37,541 nt of DNA from Actinotignum schaalii (GCF_028864145.1 NZ_JARBHJ010000028.1:1-37541), one strand, 5' to 3'; shown: positions 26,797 to 36,920, counted from the stretch's first letter. A program made the numbers and translations. The notes: generated by a model not told the origin, from the sequence alone.

Positions 26797-27903
26797 CTAC
26801 TTTTCTTCCGCGGCTTCCATGCGAGCCGCTTCGTCCATAATCCGGGCCGAATCAATAACGGCATCCAGATCCCCATCGAGGACCGCGTCGAGATTATGGG
26901 CCTTGTAGCCGGTGCGATGATCGGAAATACGATTTTCCGGGAAATTATAGGTGCGGATGCGCTCGGAACGGTCCAGGGTACGCACCTGGGAATGACGCAA
27001 TTCCGCGTTTTCAGCGGCCTGCTGATCCAGCTGGAGCTGGCGCAACCGCGCGCGCAGCACCCGCATAGCAGATTCGCGATTTTGGATCTGCGATTTTTCG
27101 TCCTGCATGGACACCACGATCCCGGTGGGAAGGTGGGTGATACGCACCGCCGAATCGGTGGTATTCACGGACTGCCCGCCAGGCCCCGAGGATCGGTACA
27201 CGTCAATGCGCAGGTCATTGGCGGCGATTTCCACTTCACCCGGGTCGTCCACTTCCGCGAAAACAAGCACCCCGGCGGTGGAGGTCTGGATGCGCCCCTG
27301 GGATTCGGTCACGGGTACGCGCTGCACCCGGTGAACCCCGCCCTCGTACTTGAGGTGGGCCCATACGCCGTCGGAAGGATCCTCAAGCTGCCCGCGGGAA
27401 CGGATGGCGACCTCGAGGTCCTTGTAGCCACCCAGCTCGGTTTGGTTGGCACCCAGCACTTCCCAAGTCCAGCCCTTGGAGGTGGCGTAACGTTCGTACA
27501 TGCGGGCCAGATCCCCGGCGAAGAGGGCGGATTCTTCCCCGCCGGCGCCGCCTTTGATTTCCATAATGACATCGCGGGCGTCATCTTCATCGCGGGGAAT
27601 GAGGACTTCCGTGAGTTCCTGGGAGGCTGTCTCGTAGCGTTCTTCCATTCCGGGAAGTTCGGGGCGGAAGAGTTCAGCATCCTCCCCACCCTGGGAGATG
27701 ATCTCCCGGGCTTCGGTCAGGTCCTGTTCGGCCTGGAGGAAACGCCGGTACACGCGTACCACCCGCCCGAGTTCGGCGTAGCGCCGCCCGAGTGAACGCA
27801 ATTTATCCGGGGAGGAGAGAACTTCCGGGCTGGCCATATCCGCTTCGATTTTTTCAAATTCAGCGAGATGGTGCTCGGCAACCTCACGACGTGTATCAGC
27901 CAT
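26797..27903 (-). CDS. prfA: Peptide chain release factor 1
   Basis: Recognises UAA and UAG stop codons and triggers peptide release on the ribosome. 368 residues, full length. The anticodon-like tripeptide P-V-T lies at 197-199 within [16 protein letters not shown], and the catalytic GGQ loop at 242-244 in [20 protein letters not shown]. The RF1-type PxT tripeptide rather than SPF separates it from RF2. Start ATG with AAAGG upstream at a slightly long spacing. It follows rpmE after a strong terminator, so it may have its own promoter in the 124-base gap or rely on read-through. Confidence 0.96.
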   Translation of the reverse strand: MADTRREVAEHHLAEFEKIEADMASPEVLSSPDKLRSLGRRYAELGRVVRVYRRFLQAEQDLTEAREIISQGGEDAELFRPELPGMEERYETASQELTEVLIPRDEDDARDVIMEIKGGAGGEESALFAGDLARMYERYATSKGWTWEVLGANQTELGGYKDLEVAIRSRGQLEDPSDGVWAHLKYEGGVHRVQRVPVTESQGRIQTSTAGVLVFAEVDDPGEVEIAANDLRIDVYRSSGPGGQSVNTTDSAVRITHLPTGIVVSMQDEKSQIQNRESAMRVLRARLRQLQLDQQAAENAELRHSQVRTLDRSERIRTYNFPENRISDHRTGYKAHNLDAVLDGDLDAVIDSARIMDEAARMEAAEEK

Positions 27904-27981
27904 AACGAGGACCTTTCTTCACGCGCACCCCGCGCGTGCCCTACCGCCACGGGACTGTGGCAGCTCTACCGACAATAGTGC

Positions 27982-28018
27982 AAAAAGAAAAGGAGCGCCC
28001 TTGCGGTGACGCTCCTTT
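27982..28018 (-). terminator. Rho-independent terminator after rpmE
   Basis: On the minus strand, the arm AAAGGAGCG (28010-28018) pairs with CGCTCCTTT (27989-27997) around a 12-base loop and is followed by TTTTCTTTTTG. It starts about 10 bases past the rpmE stop codon. This is the clearest intrinsic terminator in the window, with both a stable stem and a long U tract. Confidence 0.9.
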
Positions 28019-28027
28019 CCGTGGCGC

Positions 28028-28240
28028 TTACTTCTTGCGCTTGCCGTAGCGTGCCTCGAAGCGAGCCACACGCCCACCGGTATCCAGGATCTTCTGCTTG
28101 CCGGTGTAGAACGGGTGGCAGTTATTGCACACTTCCACGCGCATGTGGTCACCGTTGTAGGTGGAACGGGTGGTGAACTCATTACCGCAGGTGCAGGTCA
28201 CGGAGACCTCGTGGTAATCGGGATGGATTCCCTGCTTCAT
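28028..28240 (-). CDS. rpmE: 50S ribosomal protein L31 (zinc-binding C+ form)
   Basis: Ribosomal large-subunit protein bridging to the small subunit at the central protuberance. 70 residues. It carries the zinc ribbon of the C+ type: CTCG with Cys16 and Cys18, and [13 protein letters not shown] with Cys38 and Cys41. The zinc-free paralogue used under zinc starvation is not in the window. AAGGAGAG precedes the ATG by 5 bases. Upstream lies a structured leader and a good promoter, downstream a strong terminator, so this is a monocistronic transcription unit between rho and prfA. Confidence 0.97.
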   Translation of the reverse strand: MKQGIHPDYHEVSVTCTCGNEFTTRSTYNGDHMRVEVCNNCHPFYTGKQKILDTGGRVARFEARYGKRKK

Positions 28241-28262
28241 TATCTCTCCTTGGTTCGTAGCT

Positions 28263-28309
28263 GCTCCCGGGTCCGAGCACGGTTCTCCGTATCACGGTGA
28301 ACCGGGAGC
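28263..28309 (-). ncRNA. Candidate L31 leader (structured 5' UTR of rpmE)
   Basis: On the minus strand between the promoter and the rpmE ribosome-binding site, an outer stem GCTCCCGG/CCGGGAGC (28302-28309 with 28263-28270) encloses a nested hairpin, GGTTC-a-CCGT-gat-ACGG-a-GAACC. Ribosomal-protein leader RNAs upstream of L31 genes have been described for actinobacteria, in which L31 is thought to bind its own message. The structure and position seen here fit such an autoregulatory element, but I could not compare it to the published covariance model. Confidence 0.5.
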
Positions 28310-28318
28310 CGACAGAAA

Positions 28319-28348
28319 ATTATGGCACGGGCGGCCCGGCCGAGACAA
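28319..28348 (-). promoter_or_regulatory. Promoter of rpmE
   Basis: On the minus strand, -35 TTGTCT (28343-28348) and -10 CATAAT (28319-28324) are separated by 18 bases. Transcription would start about 28310-28313, just before the leader hairpin. The -10 element matches five of six consensus positions. Confidence 0.6.
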
Positions 28349-28435
28349 GGTACCGTGCGCGTATCACATCACTACGTGCTGCGCGTGCTCGGTACCCGAC
28401 CCCCGGCCGGATCTTCCCGCCGTGTTTTATTCGGC

Positions 28436-30403
28436 TTATTCGCCGCGCGATCCTTGCATGGAACGCATAATCGACACGAGGAATTCCGCGTTATTTTCGG
28501 TATTCCGCATCCGCTTGAGCACGAAGTCCGCCGCTTCATCCACCCCGAGGGTGCCCAGGGCCCGGCGCAGCTGCCAGATGACCTTGAGTTCTTCGGGCTT
28601 GTAAAGCAGTTCTTCGCGGCGGGTACCCGAGGCGTTGATATCGATCGCCGGGAAGATACGCCGGTCCGCGAGCTGGCGCGAGAGGCGCAGTTCCATATTG
28701 CCGGTGCCCTTGAACTCTTCGAAAATAACTTCGTCCATCTTCGAGCCGGTTTCCACCAGCGCGGAGGCGATAATCGTGAGCGAACCACCATTTTCGATAT
28801 TGCGCGCCGCACCGAAGAACTTCTTGGGCGGGTAGAGTGCCGCGGCATCCACACCACCGGAGAGGATGCGCCCCGAGGCCGGGGCCGCGAGGTTGTAGGC
28901 ACGCGAAAGGCGGGTGAGGGAATCGAGGAGCACCACCACATCCTGACCGAGTTCCACCAGGCGCTTGGCGCGCTCGATAGCGAGTTCAGAGACGATGGTG
29001 TGATCCGAAGCCGGGCGATCAAAGGTGGAAGCAATCACTTCACCCTTGACGATGCGACGCATATCCGTCACTTCTTCGGGGCGTTCATCCACGAGGACCA
29101 CCATGATATGAACCTCGGGATCATTAGCGGCAATCGCCTTGGCGATCTGCTGCATAATCATGGTCTTCCCGGCCTTCGGCGGAGAAACAATGAGACCACG
29201 TTGGCCCTTACCAATAGGAGCAACCAGATCGATAGCGCGAGTGGACAGGCCCTTGCGTTCGGTTTCCAGACGCAAAATCTCATCCGGGTAGACCGGGGTG
29301 AGTTTATTGAAGTCCGGGCGGCGCGCTGCTTCGGCTGCGGGCAGGGAGTTAATAGTATCTACCTGGACAAGCTGATTACCGGAACGGTTATTGTTCTGGT
29401 TATTGTAACGACGGCGCGGATTACGCTTGTTATTGCGGTTATTATGCGAGGAATTATCCTCATCGTGCTGGCGAATAGCGCCCACCACAGCATCCCCGCG
29501 GCGCAGCCCGTACTGGCGCACCAGCGCGGTGGAAATCTGCGCGTCATTGGGGCCGGGCAGGTAGCCGCCGGTGCGCAGCACCATCTGGTTACCCTGGGCA
29601 TCCACAATGCCGGCAACGGGAACGAGGGTATCCTCCGCCTGGCGCTTGCCGGCCGGAATCTCCTGGCGTTCCTCACGTTCGGGCTTCGAAGCCGGCGCGG
29701 ACTCCTCCGCCTCGTGATCCGTGCGATCAGTACGTTCGGTGCGTTCCGCGGTGCGCCGGGAGCGGCGGGCTTCTTCATGTTCCTCACCGCGCCGGTTGCG
29801 CTTACGGCGGCGGCGTTCCGAGGTGGTGTCATGGTGGTCACCGGCGCGGCGTTCCGCGGCATCGCCAATGGCATCCAGAACCGCGAGGGTATTTTCATCG
29901 CTGAGGGAATCGGAGCGACGCGCGGCCTGGCCGGCTTCCGGCTTTGGTTCAGGCAAATCGATATGAACCGGTTCGCGGTGATCCCGGCGCACCCGGCGCC
30001 GCACCTTACGCTCCTCACGATCTTCCCGTTCTTCACGGCTGGGAGCTGCTACCGGGGCGCTTTCCGCACTGGGTGCCGATACCGCTGCGCGGGTAACAGT
30101 TCGTGTGTTCCGAGTCGGAGCGACAGCTTCCGCGGCTTCGGTAGCAACCGCTTCGCTTTCTTTCTTCGCTGCGGTCTTGGCCGTGGTGGCAGCAGCGGAC
30201 TTTTCGCGCGGCTTCGTGATATTGGCGAGGCTATCTTCCTTACGGGGCCGCCCGCGCCGCGCGGGGCGAACTTCGCGAATGGCCGCGAGCAGGTCCGCCT
30301 TCTTAGCTTTCGGGTCAATGTCCAGGCCGAGTTCTTCGGCGAGCGCGCGCAGCTGCGGCACCCGCATCGTTGAGATTGCGCCTGATGTTGGGGTTTCCGT
30401 CAC
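28436..30403 (-). CDS. rho: Transcription termination factor Rho (long actinobacterial form)
   Basis: Hexameric RNA-dependent ATPase that ends transcription. 655 residues from a GTG start; the frame extends 12 codons further to another GTG, but AGGAAGG lies 7 bases before 30403. Residues ~13-47 are the SAP-like Rho_N domain ([16 protein letters not shown]). Residues ~48-255 are a charged, disordered-looking insert rich in Arg, Glu and Ala, usual in actinobacteria. The RNA-binding domain follows from ~258 ([19 protein letters not shown]) but contains an Asn/Arg-rich insertion at ~317-343 ([19 protein letters not shown]). The ATPase core has the P-loop SPPKAGKT (407-414), [15 protein letters not shown] and [15 protein letters not shown]. 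The inserts make it ~240 residues longer than E. coli Rho. Confidence 0.96.
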   Translation of the reverse strand: MTETPTSGAISTMRVPQLRALAEELGLDIDPKAKKADLLAAIREVRPARRGRPRKEDSLANITKPREKSAAATTAKTAAKKESEAVATEAAEAVAPTRNTRTVTRAAVSAPSAESAPVAAPSREEREDREERKVRRRVRRDHREPVHIDLPEPKPEAGQAARRSDSLSDENTLAVLDAIGDAAERRAGDHHDTTSERRRRKRNRRGEEHEEARRSRRTAERTERTDRTDHEAEESAPASKPEREERQEIPAGKRQAEDTLVPVAGIVDAQGNQMVLRTGGYLPGPNDAQISTALVRQYGLRRGDAVVGAIRQHDEDNSSHNNRNNKRNPRRRYNNQNNNRSGNQLVQVDTINSLPAAEAARRPDFNKLTPVYPDEILRLETERKGLSTRAIDLVAPIGKGQRGLIVSPPKAGKTMIMQQIAKAIAANDPEVHIMVVLVDERPEEVTDMRRIVKGEVIASTFDRPASDHTIVSELAIERAKRLVELGQDVVVLLDSLTRLSRAYNLAAPASGRILSGGVDAAALYPPKKFFGAARNIENGGSLTIIASALVETGSKMDEVIFEEFKGTGNMELRLSRQLADRRIFPAIDINASGTRREELLYKPEELKVIWQLRRALGTLGVDEAADFVLKRMRNTENNAEFLVSIMRSMQGSRGE

Positions 30404-30501
30404 GAGGTTCCTTCCTCGGAATTCAGGGGTTGTTAACACACTTATGACAATTTCAAGTACGTGGGAAATAACCGGTATAAGAACGTCGGTTAGACCTTAG
30501 T

Positions 30502-31386
30502 CTACACCAGATAGGCGCCCCGTGTGGACATTCCAGCAGTATTCACCGTAAATCCACGCCGCTGCATCATAGATACTGTGTCAGCGTCAAGGCGTGAAAA
30601 TACTAGCACGGATGGGCCCGCACCGGAAATAACGGCCGGGAACCCGGCCGCGCGCAAGGCCCGTACCGCGTCCGCGGATGTCGGCATCGCCCCGGCGCGA
30701 TAGTCCTGGTGGAGGCGATCTTCGGTGGCCTGCCACAGCAAATCCGGGTAGTGCTCGAGGGCGAGGGCAAGCATCGCGGTGTGCGAAGCATTAAAAGCTG
30801 CATCTGCGTGCGGAACGGTATCCGGTAATGCGGCCCGCGCCTTTTCAGTCAGGAGTTGTTCACCCGGAATAAGGAGAGTAGTTTCCACCGCGGTGGGGAT
30901 ACGCGCCGCCCGGGCCTGCGTTCCTTCCATCCAAGTAACGACGGCGCCCCCGAAAATTGCCGGTGCGGCATTATCGGGGTGTCCCTCAAATTCGGTGGCG
31001 AGGGAGAGGAGCACGCCGTCGTCGAATATATCGGGGCGATCCACGAGGCCGCGCACTAAAAGTAAGCCGGCCACCACGGCCGCCGCGGAAGAACCGAGGC
31101 CGCGCCCCTGCGGAATCGCGTTAACGCAGTGCAGCTCGAAACCGACGCCGGGCAGGGCCGCGGCCTCAAAACCGCGGCGCAGGGCCCGTACGATGAGGTG
31201 ATCTTCTCCGGTGGGAAGAACATCCGCGCCCTCCCCTTCAATACTCACCCGGGTGGCACCGGTGGTGAGGCGCACGCTGACTTCGTCCCAAAGGTTATGC
31301 GCCATACCCATGCAATCAAAACCGGGACCGAGGTTGCCGGAGGTCGCCGGGACCCGCACCCGCGCTTCGGAGGTGGCGATACGCAT
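30502..31386 (-). CDS. thrB: Homoserine kinase
   Basis: GHMP-family kinase that phosphorylates homoserine for threonine synthesis. 294 residues. Motif 1 VRVPATSGNLGPGFDCMGMA, the ATP-binding loop PQGRGLGSSAAAV (92-104), and the C-terminal GFPAVISGAGPSVLVF are all present. The ATG overlaps the hom stop codon by one base (TAATG). Threonine synthase (thrC), which often sits between hom and thrB in actinobacteria, is absent here and must be elsewhere. Gene ends with TAG at 30502; rho starts 98 bases further along the same strand. Confidence 0.95.
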   Translation of the reverse strand: MRIATSEARVRVPATSGNLGPGFDCMGMAHNLWDEVSVRLTTGATRVSIEGEGADVLPTGEDHLIVRALRRGFEAAALPGVGFELHCVNAIPQGRGLGSSAAAVVAGLLLVRGLVDRPDIFDDGVLLSLATEFEGHPDNAAPAIFGGAVVTWMEGTQARAARIPTAVETTLLIPGEQLLTEKARAALPDTVPHADAAFNASHTAMLALALEHYPDLLWQATEDRLHQDYRAGAMPTSADAVRALRAAGFPAVISGAGPSVLVFSRLDADTVSMMQRRGFTVNTAGMSTRGAYLV

Positions 31387-32672
31387 TAGGCCACCTCCAC
31401 CCGCACAAAGCTCGCGGTGCTCACCGTTGCCGGCCCCGCGGCGGCGGAGAGATCCGCAATGGTCGCTTCCACATCAGCTTGGAGGGCTTCGTGGGTGGTG
31501 ACCGTGAGACGGCACAGGTGGTCCGCGGTGGGCGATTCTTGAGTAACCCCGCTAATGGACACATTGTGGCGGGCAAAAGTACCGGTAACCTCGCTGAGAA
31601 CACCCACGTGATCAGCCACGTCCATGCTCAGCTGGAAACGCGAACGCGCCTGGGCGGGAGGCAGAATCGGCAGCTCTCCGTAAGCCAGTTCGCGCGGGGC
31701 CAGCCCGCCGTGCACGCGGTGATGCGCGGCGGCCACCAGATCGGAGAGCACCGCGGTGGCGGTAGGATTCCCGCCAGCTCCCGGCCCGTAAAACATGAGC
31801 CGATCAGCGGCTTCACCCTCCACCACAATGGCGTTATAGGCTCCGTGTACGGTGGCGAGCGGATGCTGCGCAGGAATAAGGGTGGGGCCCACGTACAATT
31901 CAATGCCGTCCGCGCGCCGCTTGGCGGAAGCCACCAGCTTGACCACGTACCCGCCCCGCCCGGCCGAAGCGATCATCTCCGGGGTGATATCGCGGATTCC
32001 ATGGGTATGCACATCCGAAAGCTGGACGCGGGTGTGGAAAGCGAGAGAGGCCAGGATGGCGCATTTTGCCGCGGCGTCGTACCCGTCCACATCGGCACTC
32101 GGATCAGCTTCGGCATAGCCAAGCTCCTGCGCCTTTTTCACCGCGGCATCGAAACTTTCCCCGTTGGTAGTCATTTCGTCGAGGATGTAATTGGTGGTGC
32201 CATTGACGATTCCGAGAATATGGGTAACGCGATCCCCGGCGAGGGATTCGCGCAGTCCGTACACCACCGGAACGGCCCCGCCCACCGCGGCCTCGTAATA
32301 GAGGTCAACGCCGGCACGCGCCGCGGCGTCGTACAATTCTGGACCGTGTTCGGCCAGCAGCGCCTTATTTCCGGTGACCACCGAGGCACCGGCGGCAAAA
32401 GCAGCCAAAATATATTCGCGCGCCGGTTCGATGCCGCCCATCAATTCGATAACAATATCCGCCTGGGCAATAATGGCGTGGGCATCGGTGGTGAGCAGTG
32501 CGCGATCAATCGCAGGATCGCGCGGGGCCTCCAGGTTGCGCACCGCAATTCCGATCACGCGCAGGCGCGCTCCGGCTCGCAGGTTAAATTCTTCCGCATT
32601 GGCTTGCAGCAGGCGGACGACGGCGCTTCCTACCGTTCCCGCCCCCAGCAGGGCAACCTTGACTTCCTTCAC
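31386..32672 (-). CDS. hom: Homoserine dehydrogenase
   Basis: Reduces aspartate semialdehyde to homoserine, the branch point to threonine and methionine. 428 residues from a GTG start with AAGGAG about 7 bases upstream. The NAD(P)-binding motif LLGAGTVGSAVV begins at residue 8. The catalytic region contains GIVNGTTNYILDEM and ADPSADVDGYDAAAKCAILA. A C-terminal ACT domain (LSMDVADHVGVLSEVTGTFA, then HNVSISGVTQ) is present, which in this family mediates threonine feedback inhibition. First gene of the hom-thrB operon; the 272-base gap upstream is shared with the divergent aroD. It is a monofunctional enzyme without an aspartate kinase domain. Confidence 0.95.
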   Translation of the reverse strand: MKEVKVALLGAGTVGSAVVRLLQANAEEFNLRAGARLRVIGIAVRNLEAPRDPAIDRALLTTDAHAIIAQADIVIELMGGIEPAREYILAAFAAGASVVTGNKALLAEHGPELYDAAARAGVDLYYEAAVGGAVPVVYGLRESLAGDRVTHILGIVNGTTNYILDEMTTNGESFDAAVKKAQELGYAEADPSADVDGYDAAAKCAILASLAFHTRVQLSDVHTHGIRDITPEMIASAGRGGYVVKLVASAKRRADGIELYVGPTLIPAQHPLATVHGAYNAIVVEGEAADRLMFYGPGAGGNPTATAVLSDLVAAAHHRVHGGLAPRELAYGELPILPPAQARSRFQLSMDVADHVGVLSEVTGTFARHNVSISGVTQESPTADHLCRLTVTTHEALQADVEATIADLSAAAGPATVSTASFVRVEVA

Positions 32673-32863
32673 GCCTACTCCTTATCTTGACGAACGCGCC
32701 GCGCGACTGCCGGCTCGGCCTGCGCGGGTTCCGGCTCGGTCCGGGCGATGCGCCGGCCCCCTAGCTGTCCTCGCGTGTCCTAGCCTAGCGAAGGTGGAGC
32801 CGATGCGCGCTGTTGGCCCGCCCGCTACCGATGCATGGGCTCCGCGTGGCACCAAAACGAGGT

Positions 32864-32892
32864 GTGGTGCTCACCACGCAGATGGGTACAAT
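32864..32892 (+). promoter_or_regulatory. Candidate aroD promoter with overlapping palindrome
   Basis: A good -10 element TACAAT (32887-32892) lies 53 bases before the aroD start. The -35 region has no close consensus match and instead holds a perfect 6+6 palindrome GTGGTG-CT-CACCAC (32864-32877). This arrangement suggests an operator overlapping the promoter, but no regulator can be named. Confidence 0.4.
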
Positions 32893-32944
32893 ATCCCCAT
32901 GGAAAATGCATCGAGTGATGCACGAAGAGAAAGCGAGGTGCGCG

Positions 32945-33751
32945 ATGCCCACTGTGAAAATCAAGGACGTCGCCTTCGGCTCCGGGCCGACGAAAATCCT
33001 CGTGTCCATAACGCCCGCCAACGGTGACGAGCTGCGGACACAGGTAGCGAAGCTTCCCGCACAGGACATTGACGTCCTGGAATGGCGCGTGGATTTCCTC
33101 GAGGACCTTTCCACCCTCACCGAGGTGGGAACCCTTTTGCGTACATCCACGAACCTACCGATTCTGGGCACCTTCCGCTCCGCGGCGGAGGGCGGCCAGA
33201 AGGCAATTCTGCCCGATGATTACGGCCCCCTGGTGATACGCCTCATCCAATCCGGGCTGGTGGATGCGGTGGATGCGGAGCTGTTCCGCACCGAAGCCTG
33301 GACCGAACGTATTATTCAGGAAGCGGCGCGGGCCCAGATACCGGTGATTGGCTCCTACCATGATTTCCGTTCCACCCCGCCCGAAGATGAGATCGTTAAT
33401 CGCTTGCGGCTCTTGCAGGTGCACGGGGCCTCGATCGCGAAAATTGCGGTGACTCCCTCCCATCCGGGCGATGTGGTGACGGTGCTCAATGCAACTTATC
33501 GGGCCAGCCAGGAATTGCACGTCCCTCTTATCACCATCGCCATGGGGGCGCTGGGCACCATGAGCCGCATTACTTCCGCTATTTTCGGGTCCGCGGGAAC
33601 CTGGGGTCAGGCCGGGCATGCCACGGCAGCCGGGCAGATTGCGGTAGCCGAACTGCGCCCGGTAGTGGATGCTATCTCCGCCTGGAGCAGCGCCCCGGAT
33701 ACCTGGGAAAAGCCCGCGCAGGTAAGAGAGGCCGTGCTTCCGGAGAGCTAG
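32945..33751 (+). CDS. aroD: Type I 3-dehydroquinate dehydratase
   Basis: Third step of the shikimate pathway: dehydration of 3-dehydroquinate through a Schiff-base lysine. 268 residues from the ATG at 32945, chosen because GAGGTG lies 6 bases upstream and homologues begin near VKIKDV; the frame is open 44 codons further upstream. Active-site residues are visible: LEWRVDF (Glu46, Arg48), GSYHDF with His139, and KIAVTPSHPGD with the Schiff-base Lys166. The C-terminal MGALGTMSRITSAIFGSAG closes the substrate lid. Type I enzymes are less common than type II (AroQ) in actinobacteria. The gene is on the opposite strand to its neighbours, wedged between hom and lysA, and flanked by its own promoter and terminator, so it looks like an insertion into the conserved cluster. 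Confidence 0.93.
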   Translation: MPTVKIKDVAFGSGPTKILVSITPANGDELRTQVAKLPAQDIDVLEWRVDFLEDLSTLTEVGTLLRTSTNLPILGTFRSAAEGGQKAILPDDYGPLVIRLIQSGLVDAVDAELFRTEAWTERIIQEAARAQIPVIGSYHDFRSTPPEDEIVNRLRLLQVHGASIAKIAVTPSHPGDVVTVLNATYRASQELHVPLITIAMGALGTMSRITSAIFGSAGTWGQAGHATAAGQIAVAELRPVVDAISAWSSAPDTWEKPAQVREAVLPES

Positions 33752-33766
33752 CGTTCTAACCGTGCA

Positions 33767-33803
33767 GGTTGCCGGTCTGAAGGTGCGCTACGGGCCGGCA
33801 ACC
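33767..33803. terminator. Bidirectional hairpin between aroD and lysA
   Basis: GGTTGCCGG (33767-33775) pairs perfectly with CCGGCAACC (33795-33803), with a 19-base loop. It fills the 55-base gap between the converging aroD and lysA genes and probably terminates both. No U tract is visible. Confidence 0.7.
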
Positions 33804-33806
33804 GCC

Positions 33807-35240
33807 CTAGTTTTCAGCAGTGGTGGCCGGGGAATCCGCGGCCGGGTAATCCGCATCCAGCGCGAAGAGATCGGCCACGGTCTCCCCGCGAATAAGCCAG
33901 CGGGCCCGGCCATCACGCACCGCAATAACTCCCGGGCTGGGAAGCATATTGTAATGGGAGGCCATGACCCGACCGTAGGCGCCGGTTCCCGGCGTGACAA
34001 GCAGGTCACCGGCGTGAATATCTTCCGGGAGGGCGACGGCGCGCACCACAATATCGCCCGATTCGCAATGTTTACCGACAACTCGGCATACGCGCGAAGA
34101 ATCTGCATCCTCGGCCTGGACTCGATCCACGAGTGCCGCGGTGTAATCCGCACCGTAGAGAGCGGGGCGGATATTATCGGACATTCCCCCGTCTACCGAA
34201 ACATAGGTGCGGGTGCGGGTAGTATCCACGTGGACATCTTTGATGGTTCCCACCGTGTAGAGCGTCATACCGGCCGGGGCAATAATGGAACGGCCCGGTT
34301 CCACGGATATCCGCGGGGCAGGAATGCCACTCTGGGCGCTGTGCCGGGCAACTTCCGTGGCGAGCACGGTGGCGAAGTCACGCGGGGAAGGCGGAATCGG
34401 GTCCGCACCGGTATAGCGCACCCCGTAGCCACCGCCCAGATCTATTTCGGGGATAACACTCCCCAGCTCGCGCGCCACCCGAGCCCGCAGGTCAAGAATG
34501 GCGCGTGCCGCAGCCACAAAAGCATCCGTGGCCACGATTTGGGAGCCGATATGCGAATGCAATCCCACCAGGCGCAGCCACGGATGTGCGCTAATACGCC
34601 GGATAGCCTCCCATGCAGCACCGCTGGCGAGTGACAGGCCGAATTTTTGGTCCTCATGAGCGGTAGCGATGAAATCGTGGCCACCCGCGTGAATACCGGA
34701 GGTTACCCGCACAACAACGGCCGCTACCCGCCCGCGGCGCGCGGCAGCCTCCGCAACTAACTCCACTTCAGCCAAGGAATCAACCACGAGATGAGCGACC
34801 TCATGCTCCAGGGCCAGCTCAATTTCCGCCGCGGATTTATTATTTCCGTGCAATCCGAGCTGGTGCCCCCGCGCTCCGGCCGCCAGGGCGATGCGCAGCT
34901 CTCCTTCGGAGCAGGTGTCCAGGTGGAGGCCTTCTTCCAGCATCCACCTAGCTACACCCACGCTGGCAAAAGCCTTGCAGGCGTAGTAAACATCCGCTCC
35001 CGCCAACTCCGCAAAAGCCTCGCGCATAGCGCTCACCCAGGCGGCGGCGCGAGCGCGGGCATCTACTTCGTCCAGGATGTAGAGCGGGGTGCCGAATTGC
35101 GCGGCCAGCCCGCTTACCGAACAGCCACCCACCTCGAGATCGCCGGGAACCCGGCGCACCGTGGTTGACCACACCCCGGTGGGTGAACCATCCGGGACGG
35201 GCGCGGGCAGCTGCTCGAGATCACTCACAGCGGCGCTCAC
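33807..35240 (-). CDS. lysA: Diaminopimelate decarboxylase
   Basis: PLP-dependent enzyme converting meso-diaminopimelate to L-lysine, the last step of lysine synthesis. 477 residues from a GTG start. Fold-type III signatures: YYACKAF with PLP-binding Lys89, LGLHGNNKS, the [12 protein letters not shown] segment, [25 protein letters not shown] and CESGDI. The C-terminal [15 protein letters not shown] contributes to the dimer interface. The GTG overlaps the argS stop codon by four bases (GTGA), which indicates translational coupling. The argS-lysA pair is typical of actinobacteria. No lysine riboswitch is visible, as expected for the second gene of an operon. Confidence 0.95.
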   Translation of the reverse strand: MSAAVSDLEQLPAPVPDGSPTGVWSTTVRRVPGDLEVGGCSVSGLAAQFGTPLYILDEVDARARAAAWVSAMREAFAELAGADVYYACKAFASVGVARWMLEEGLHLDTCSEGELRIALAAGARGHQLGLHGNNKSAAEIELALEHEVAHLVVDSLAEVELVAEAAARRGRVAAVVVRVTSGIHAGGHDFIATAHEDQKFGLSLASGAAWEAIRRISAHPWLRLVGLHSHIGSQIVATDAFVAAARAILDLRARVARELGSVIPEIDLGGGYGVRYTGADPIPPSPRDFATVLATEVARHSAQSGIPAPRISVEPGRSIIAPAGMTLYTVGTIKDVHVDTTRTRTYVSVDGGMSDNIRPALYGADYTAALVDRVQAEDADSSRVCRVVGKHCESGDIVVRAVALPEDIHAGDLLVTPGTGAYGRVMASHYNMLPSPGVIAVRDGRARWLIRGETVADLFALDADYPAADSPATTAEN

Positions 35241-36913
35241 ATTTTCTCCGGGGCGCTGACCCCGAGCAGGTGCAGCCCGTTAGCGAGAACCTGACGGGTT
35301 GCATCATTAACCCATAGGCGGGTGCGGTGCAGATCGCTGACTTCTTCATCCGCGCGCGGGGTGACCCGGGCCTTGCCGTACCAGGTGTGGTAGGCGCCGG
35401 CCAGTTCTTCCAGGTAGCGGGCCACCCGGTGCGGTTCGCGATTGGCCGCGGCCAGGGAGATCACTTCCGGGAAACGGGCCAGCTGCCCGATGAGATCGGA
35501 ATCGGCTTGTTCCAGCAGCTCCGGCGTGAAGGCATCCGCGCGCCGCACCCCGTGTTCGACCGCGTTACGAGCCACATTAGCGGTGCGCGCGTGCGCGTAT
35601 TGCACGTAGTAGACCGGGTTGTCATTGGTATGCGAGGCCAGCACATTGAGGTCCAGCTCCAGGGTGGTATCCACCGAGGCCCGCACCAGCGAGTAGCGTG
35701 CCGCATCCACTCCCACGGCTTCCACCAGGTCCTCCAGGGTCACCACCGTGCCAGCGCGCTTGGACATACGCACCAGCACGCCGTCACGCTTGAGGTTGAC
35801 CAGCTGGCCGATGAGGATTTCCATATTGCCGCCCTTGCCGGCGGTATCCCCAAACGCGCGGGCCATGGCGTACATGCGCCCGATGTAACCGTGGTGATCC
35901 GCGCCGAGCATATAGACGGCATGATCGGCACCGCGGTGGCGCTTATCGAGGTAGTAGGCGATGTCACCGGCGAAGTAGGCGGTTTCCCCATCCGATTTCA
36001 CGATGACGCGGTCTTTATCATCACCGAAATCGGTGGAGCGCAGCCATACCGCGTTATCTTCTTCGTAAATAACACCGCGTTCACGGAGTTTTTCGATGGC
36101 CGCGGCAACCGCTCCGGAATCATGGAGGGATTGTTCGTGGAAGAACACATCGAATTCAGCCCGGAAATCAGCCAAGGAATTCTTGATCTCCGCGAACATG
36201 AGCTCCACACCACCGGCGCGGAATACTTCCTGAGCTTCGGCTTCCGGGAGGGTGCGCGGATCGGGATGCCCGGCGGCTAGTTCCTGGGAAATAACCTGCT
36301 GCGCAATATCGGAAATATATGTTCCACCGTAGCCATCTTCCGGTGTTTCACGGCCCAGTGCCGCGGCCAGCAGGCTTTCCGAGAAATGATTGATTTGGTT
36401 GCCGTGATCATTGAAATAGTATTCGCGCACGACATTAGCGCCGGTAAAGCTGAGAATCCGGGCGAGGGTATCCCCCACCGCCGCCCAGCGCGCTCCTCCG
36501 ATGTGGATAGGACCGGTGGGGTTCGCGGAGACGTATTCCAAATTGACGGTGGTCCCGGCGCCGGCTTGCGAGGAGCCGTAGCGCTCCGCCTGCTCCACGA
36601 TGGTGCGGGCTAATTCCCCAGCGGCACCCGCGGAGAGGCGAATATTAATAAAACCGGGGCCGGCAACCTCTACCTGGGCAATGCCGGCGACGCCCTCGAG
36701 GCGCCCGGCCAGCAGGGTGGCTAGATCGCGCGGGGGCATTCCCGCGCGCTTGGCGAGCTGCATGGCCACATTCGTGGCCCAATCCCCGTGCTCACGCGAA
36801 CGCGGGCGCTCGATTTTCACCGCGGGAATATCACCATCGAGGTGAAGCTGACCTTCATTACGTGCGGCGTTAATTTCCGCCGCGATACATGCACTGAGTT
36901 CTTCCGGAGTCAC
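35237..36913 (-). CDS. argS: Arginyl-tRNA synthetase
   Basis: Charges tRNA-Arg with arginine; class I synthetase, 558 residues from the GTG at 36913. The HIGH motif appears as HIGG (137-140) in [20 protein letters not shown], and the KMSKS counterpart as [13 protein letters not shown]. The N-terminal additional domain ([20 protein letters not shown]) and the C-terminal anticodon-binding domain ([20 protein letters not shown]) are complete. The frame is open upstream to 37021, but that part has no family character. No ribosome-binding site precedes the GTG; instead a -10-like hexamer lies 7 bases upstream, which suggests a leaderless message. A tRNA-Arg gene lies 130 bases away, divergently oriented. 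Confidence 0.94.
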   Translation of the reverse strand: MTPEELSACIAAEINAARNEGQLHLDGDIPAVKIERPRSREHGDWATNVAMQLAKRAGMPPRDLATLLAGRLEGVAGIAQVEVAGPGFINIRLSAGAAGELARTIVEQAERYGSSQAGAGTTVNLEYVSANPTGPIHIGGARWAAVGDTLARILSFTGANVVREYYFNDHGNQINHFSESLLAAALGRETPEDGYGGTYISDIAQQVISQELAAGHPDPRTLPEAEAQEVFRAGGVELMFAEIKNSLADFRAEFDVFFHEQSLHDSGAVAAAIEKLRERGVIYEEDNAVWLRSTDFGDDKDRVIVKSDGETAYFAGDIAYYLDKRHRGADHAVYMLGADHHGYIGRMYAMARAFGDTAGKGGNMEILIGQLVNLKRDGVLVRMSKRAGTVVTLEDLVEAVGVDAARYSLVRASVDTTLELDLNVLASHTNDNPVYYVQYAHARTANVARNAVEHGVRRADAFTPELLEQADSDLIGQLARFPEVISLAAANREPHRVARYLEELAGAYHTWYGKARVTPRADEEVSDLHRTRLWVNDATRQVLANGLHLLGVSAPEKM

Positions 36914-36920
36914 GTGTCTA

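Noticed and set aside
28322-30373. 683-codon open frame on the plus strand opposite rho
   Set aside because: It lies over the Rho gene in another frame, lacks domain character and arises from codon bias; Rho motifs on the minus strand are unambiguous.
32673-36913. Possible T-box or lysine riboswitch ahead of hom, lysA or argS
   Set aside because: No specifier hairpin, T-box sequence or long conserved leader is visible; lysA is directly coupled to argS and argS has no leader.
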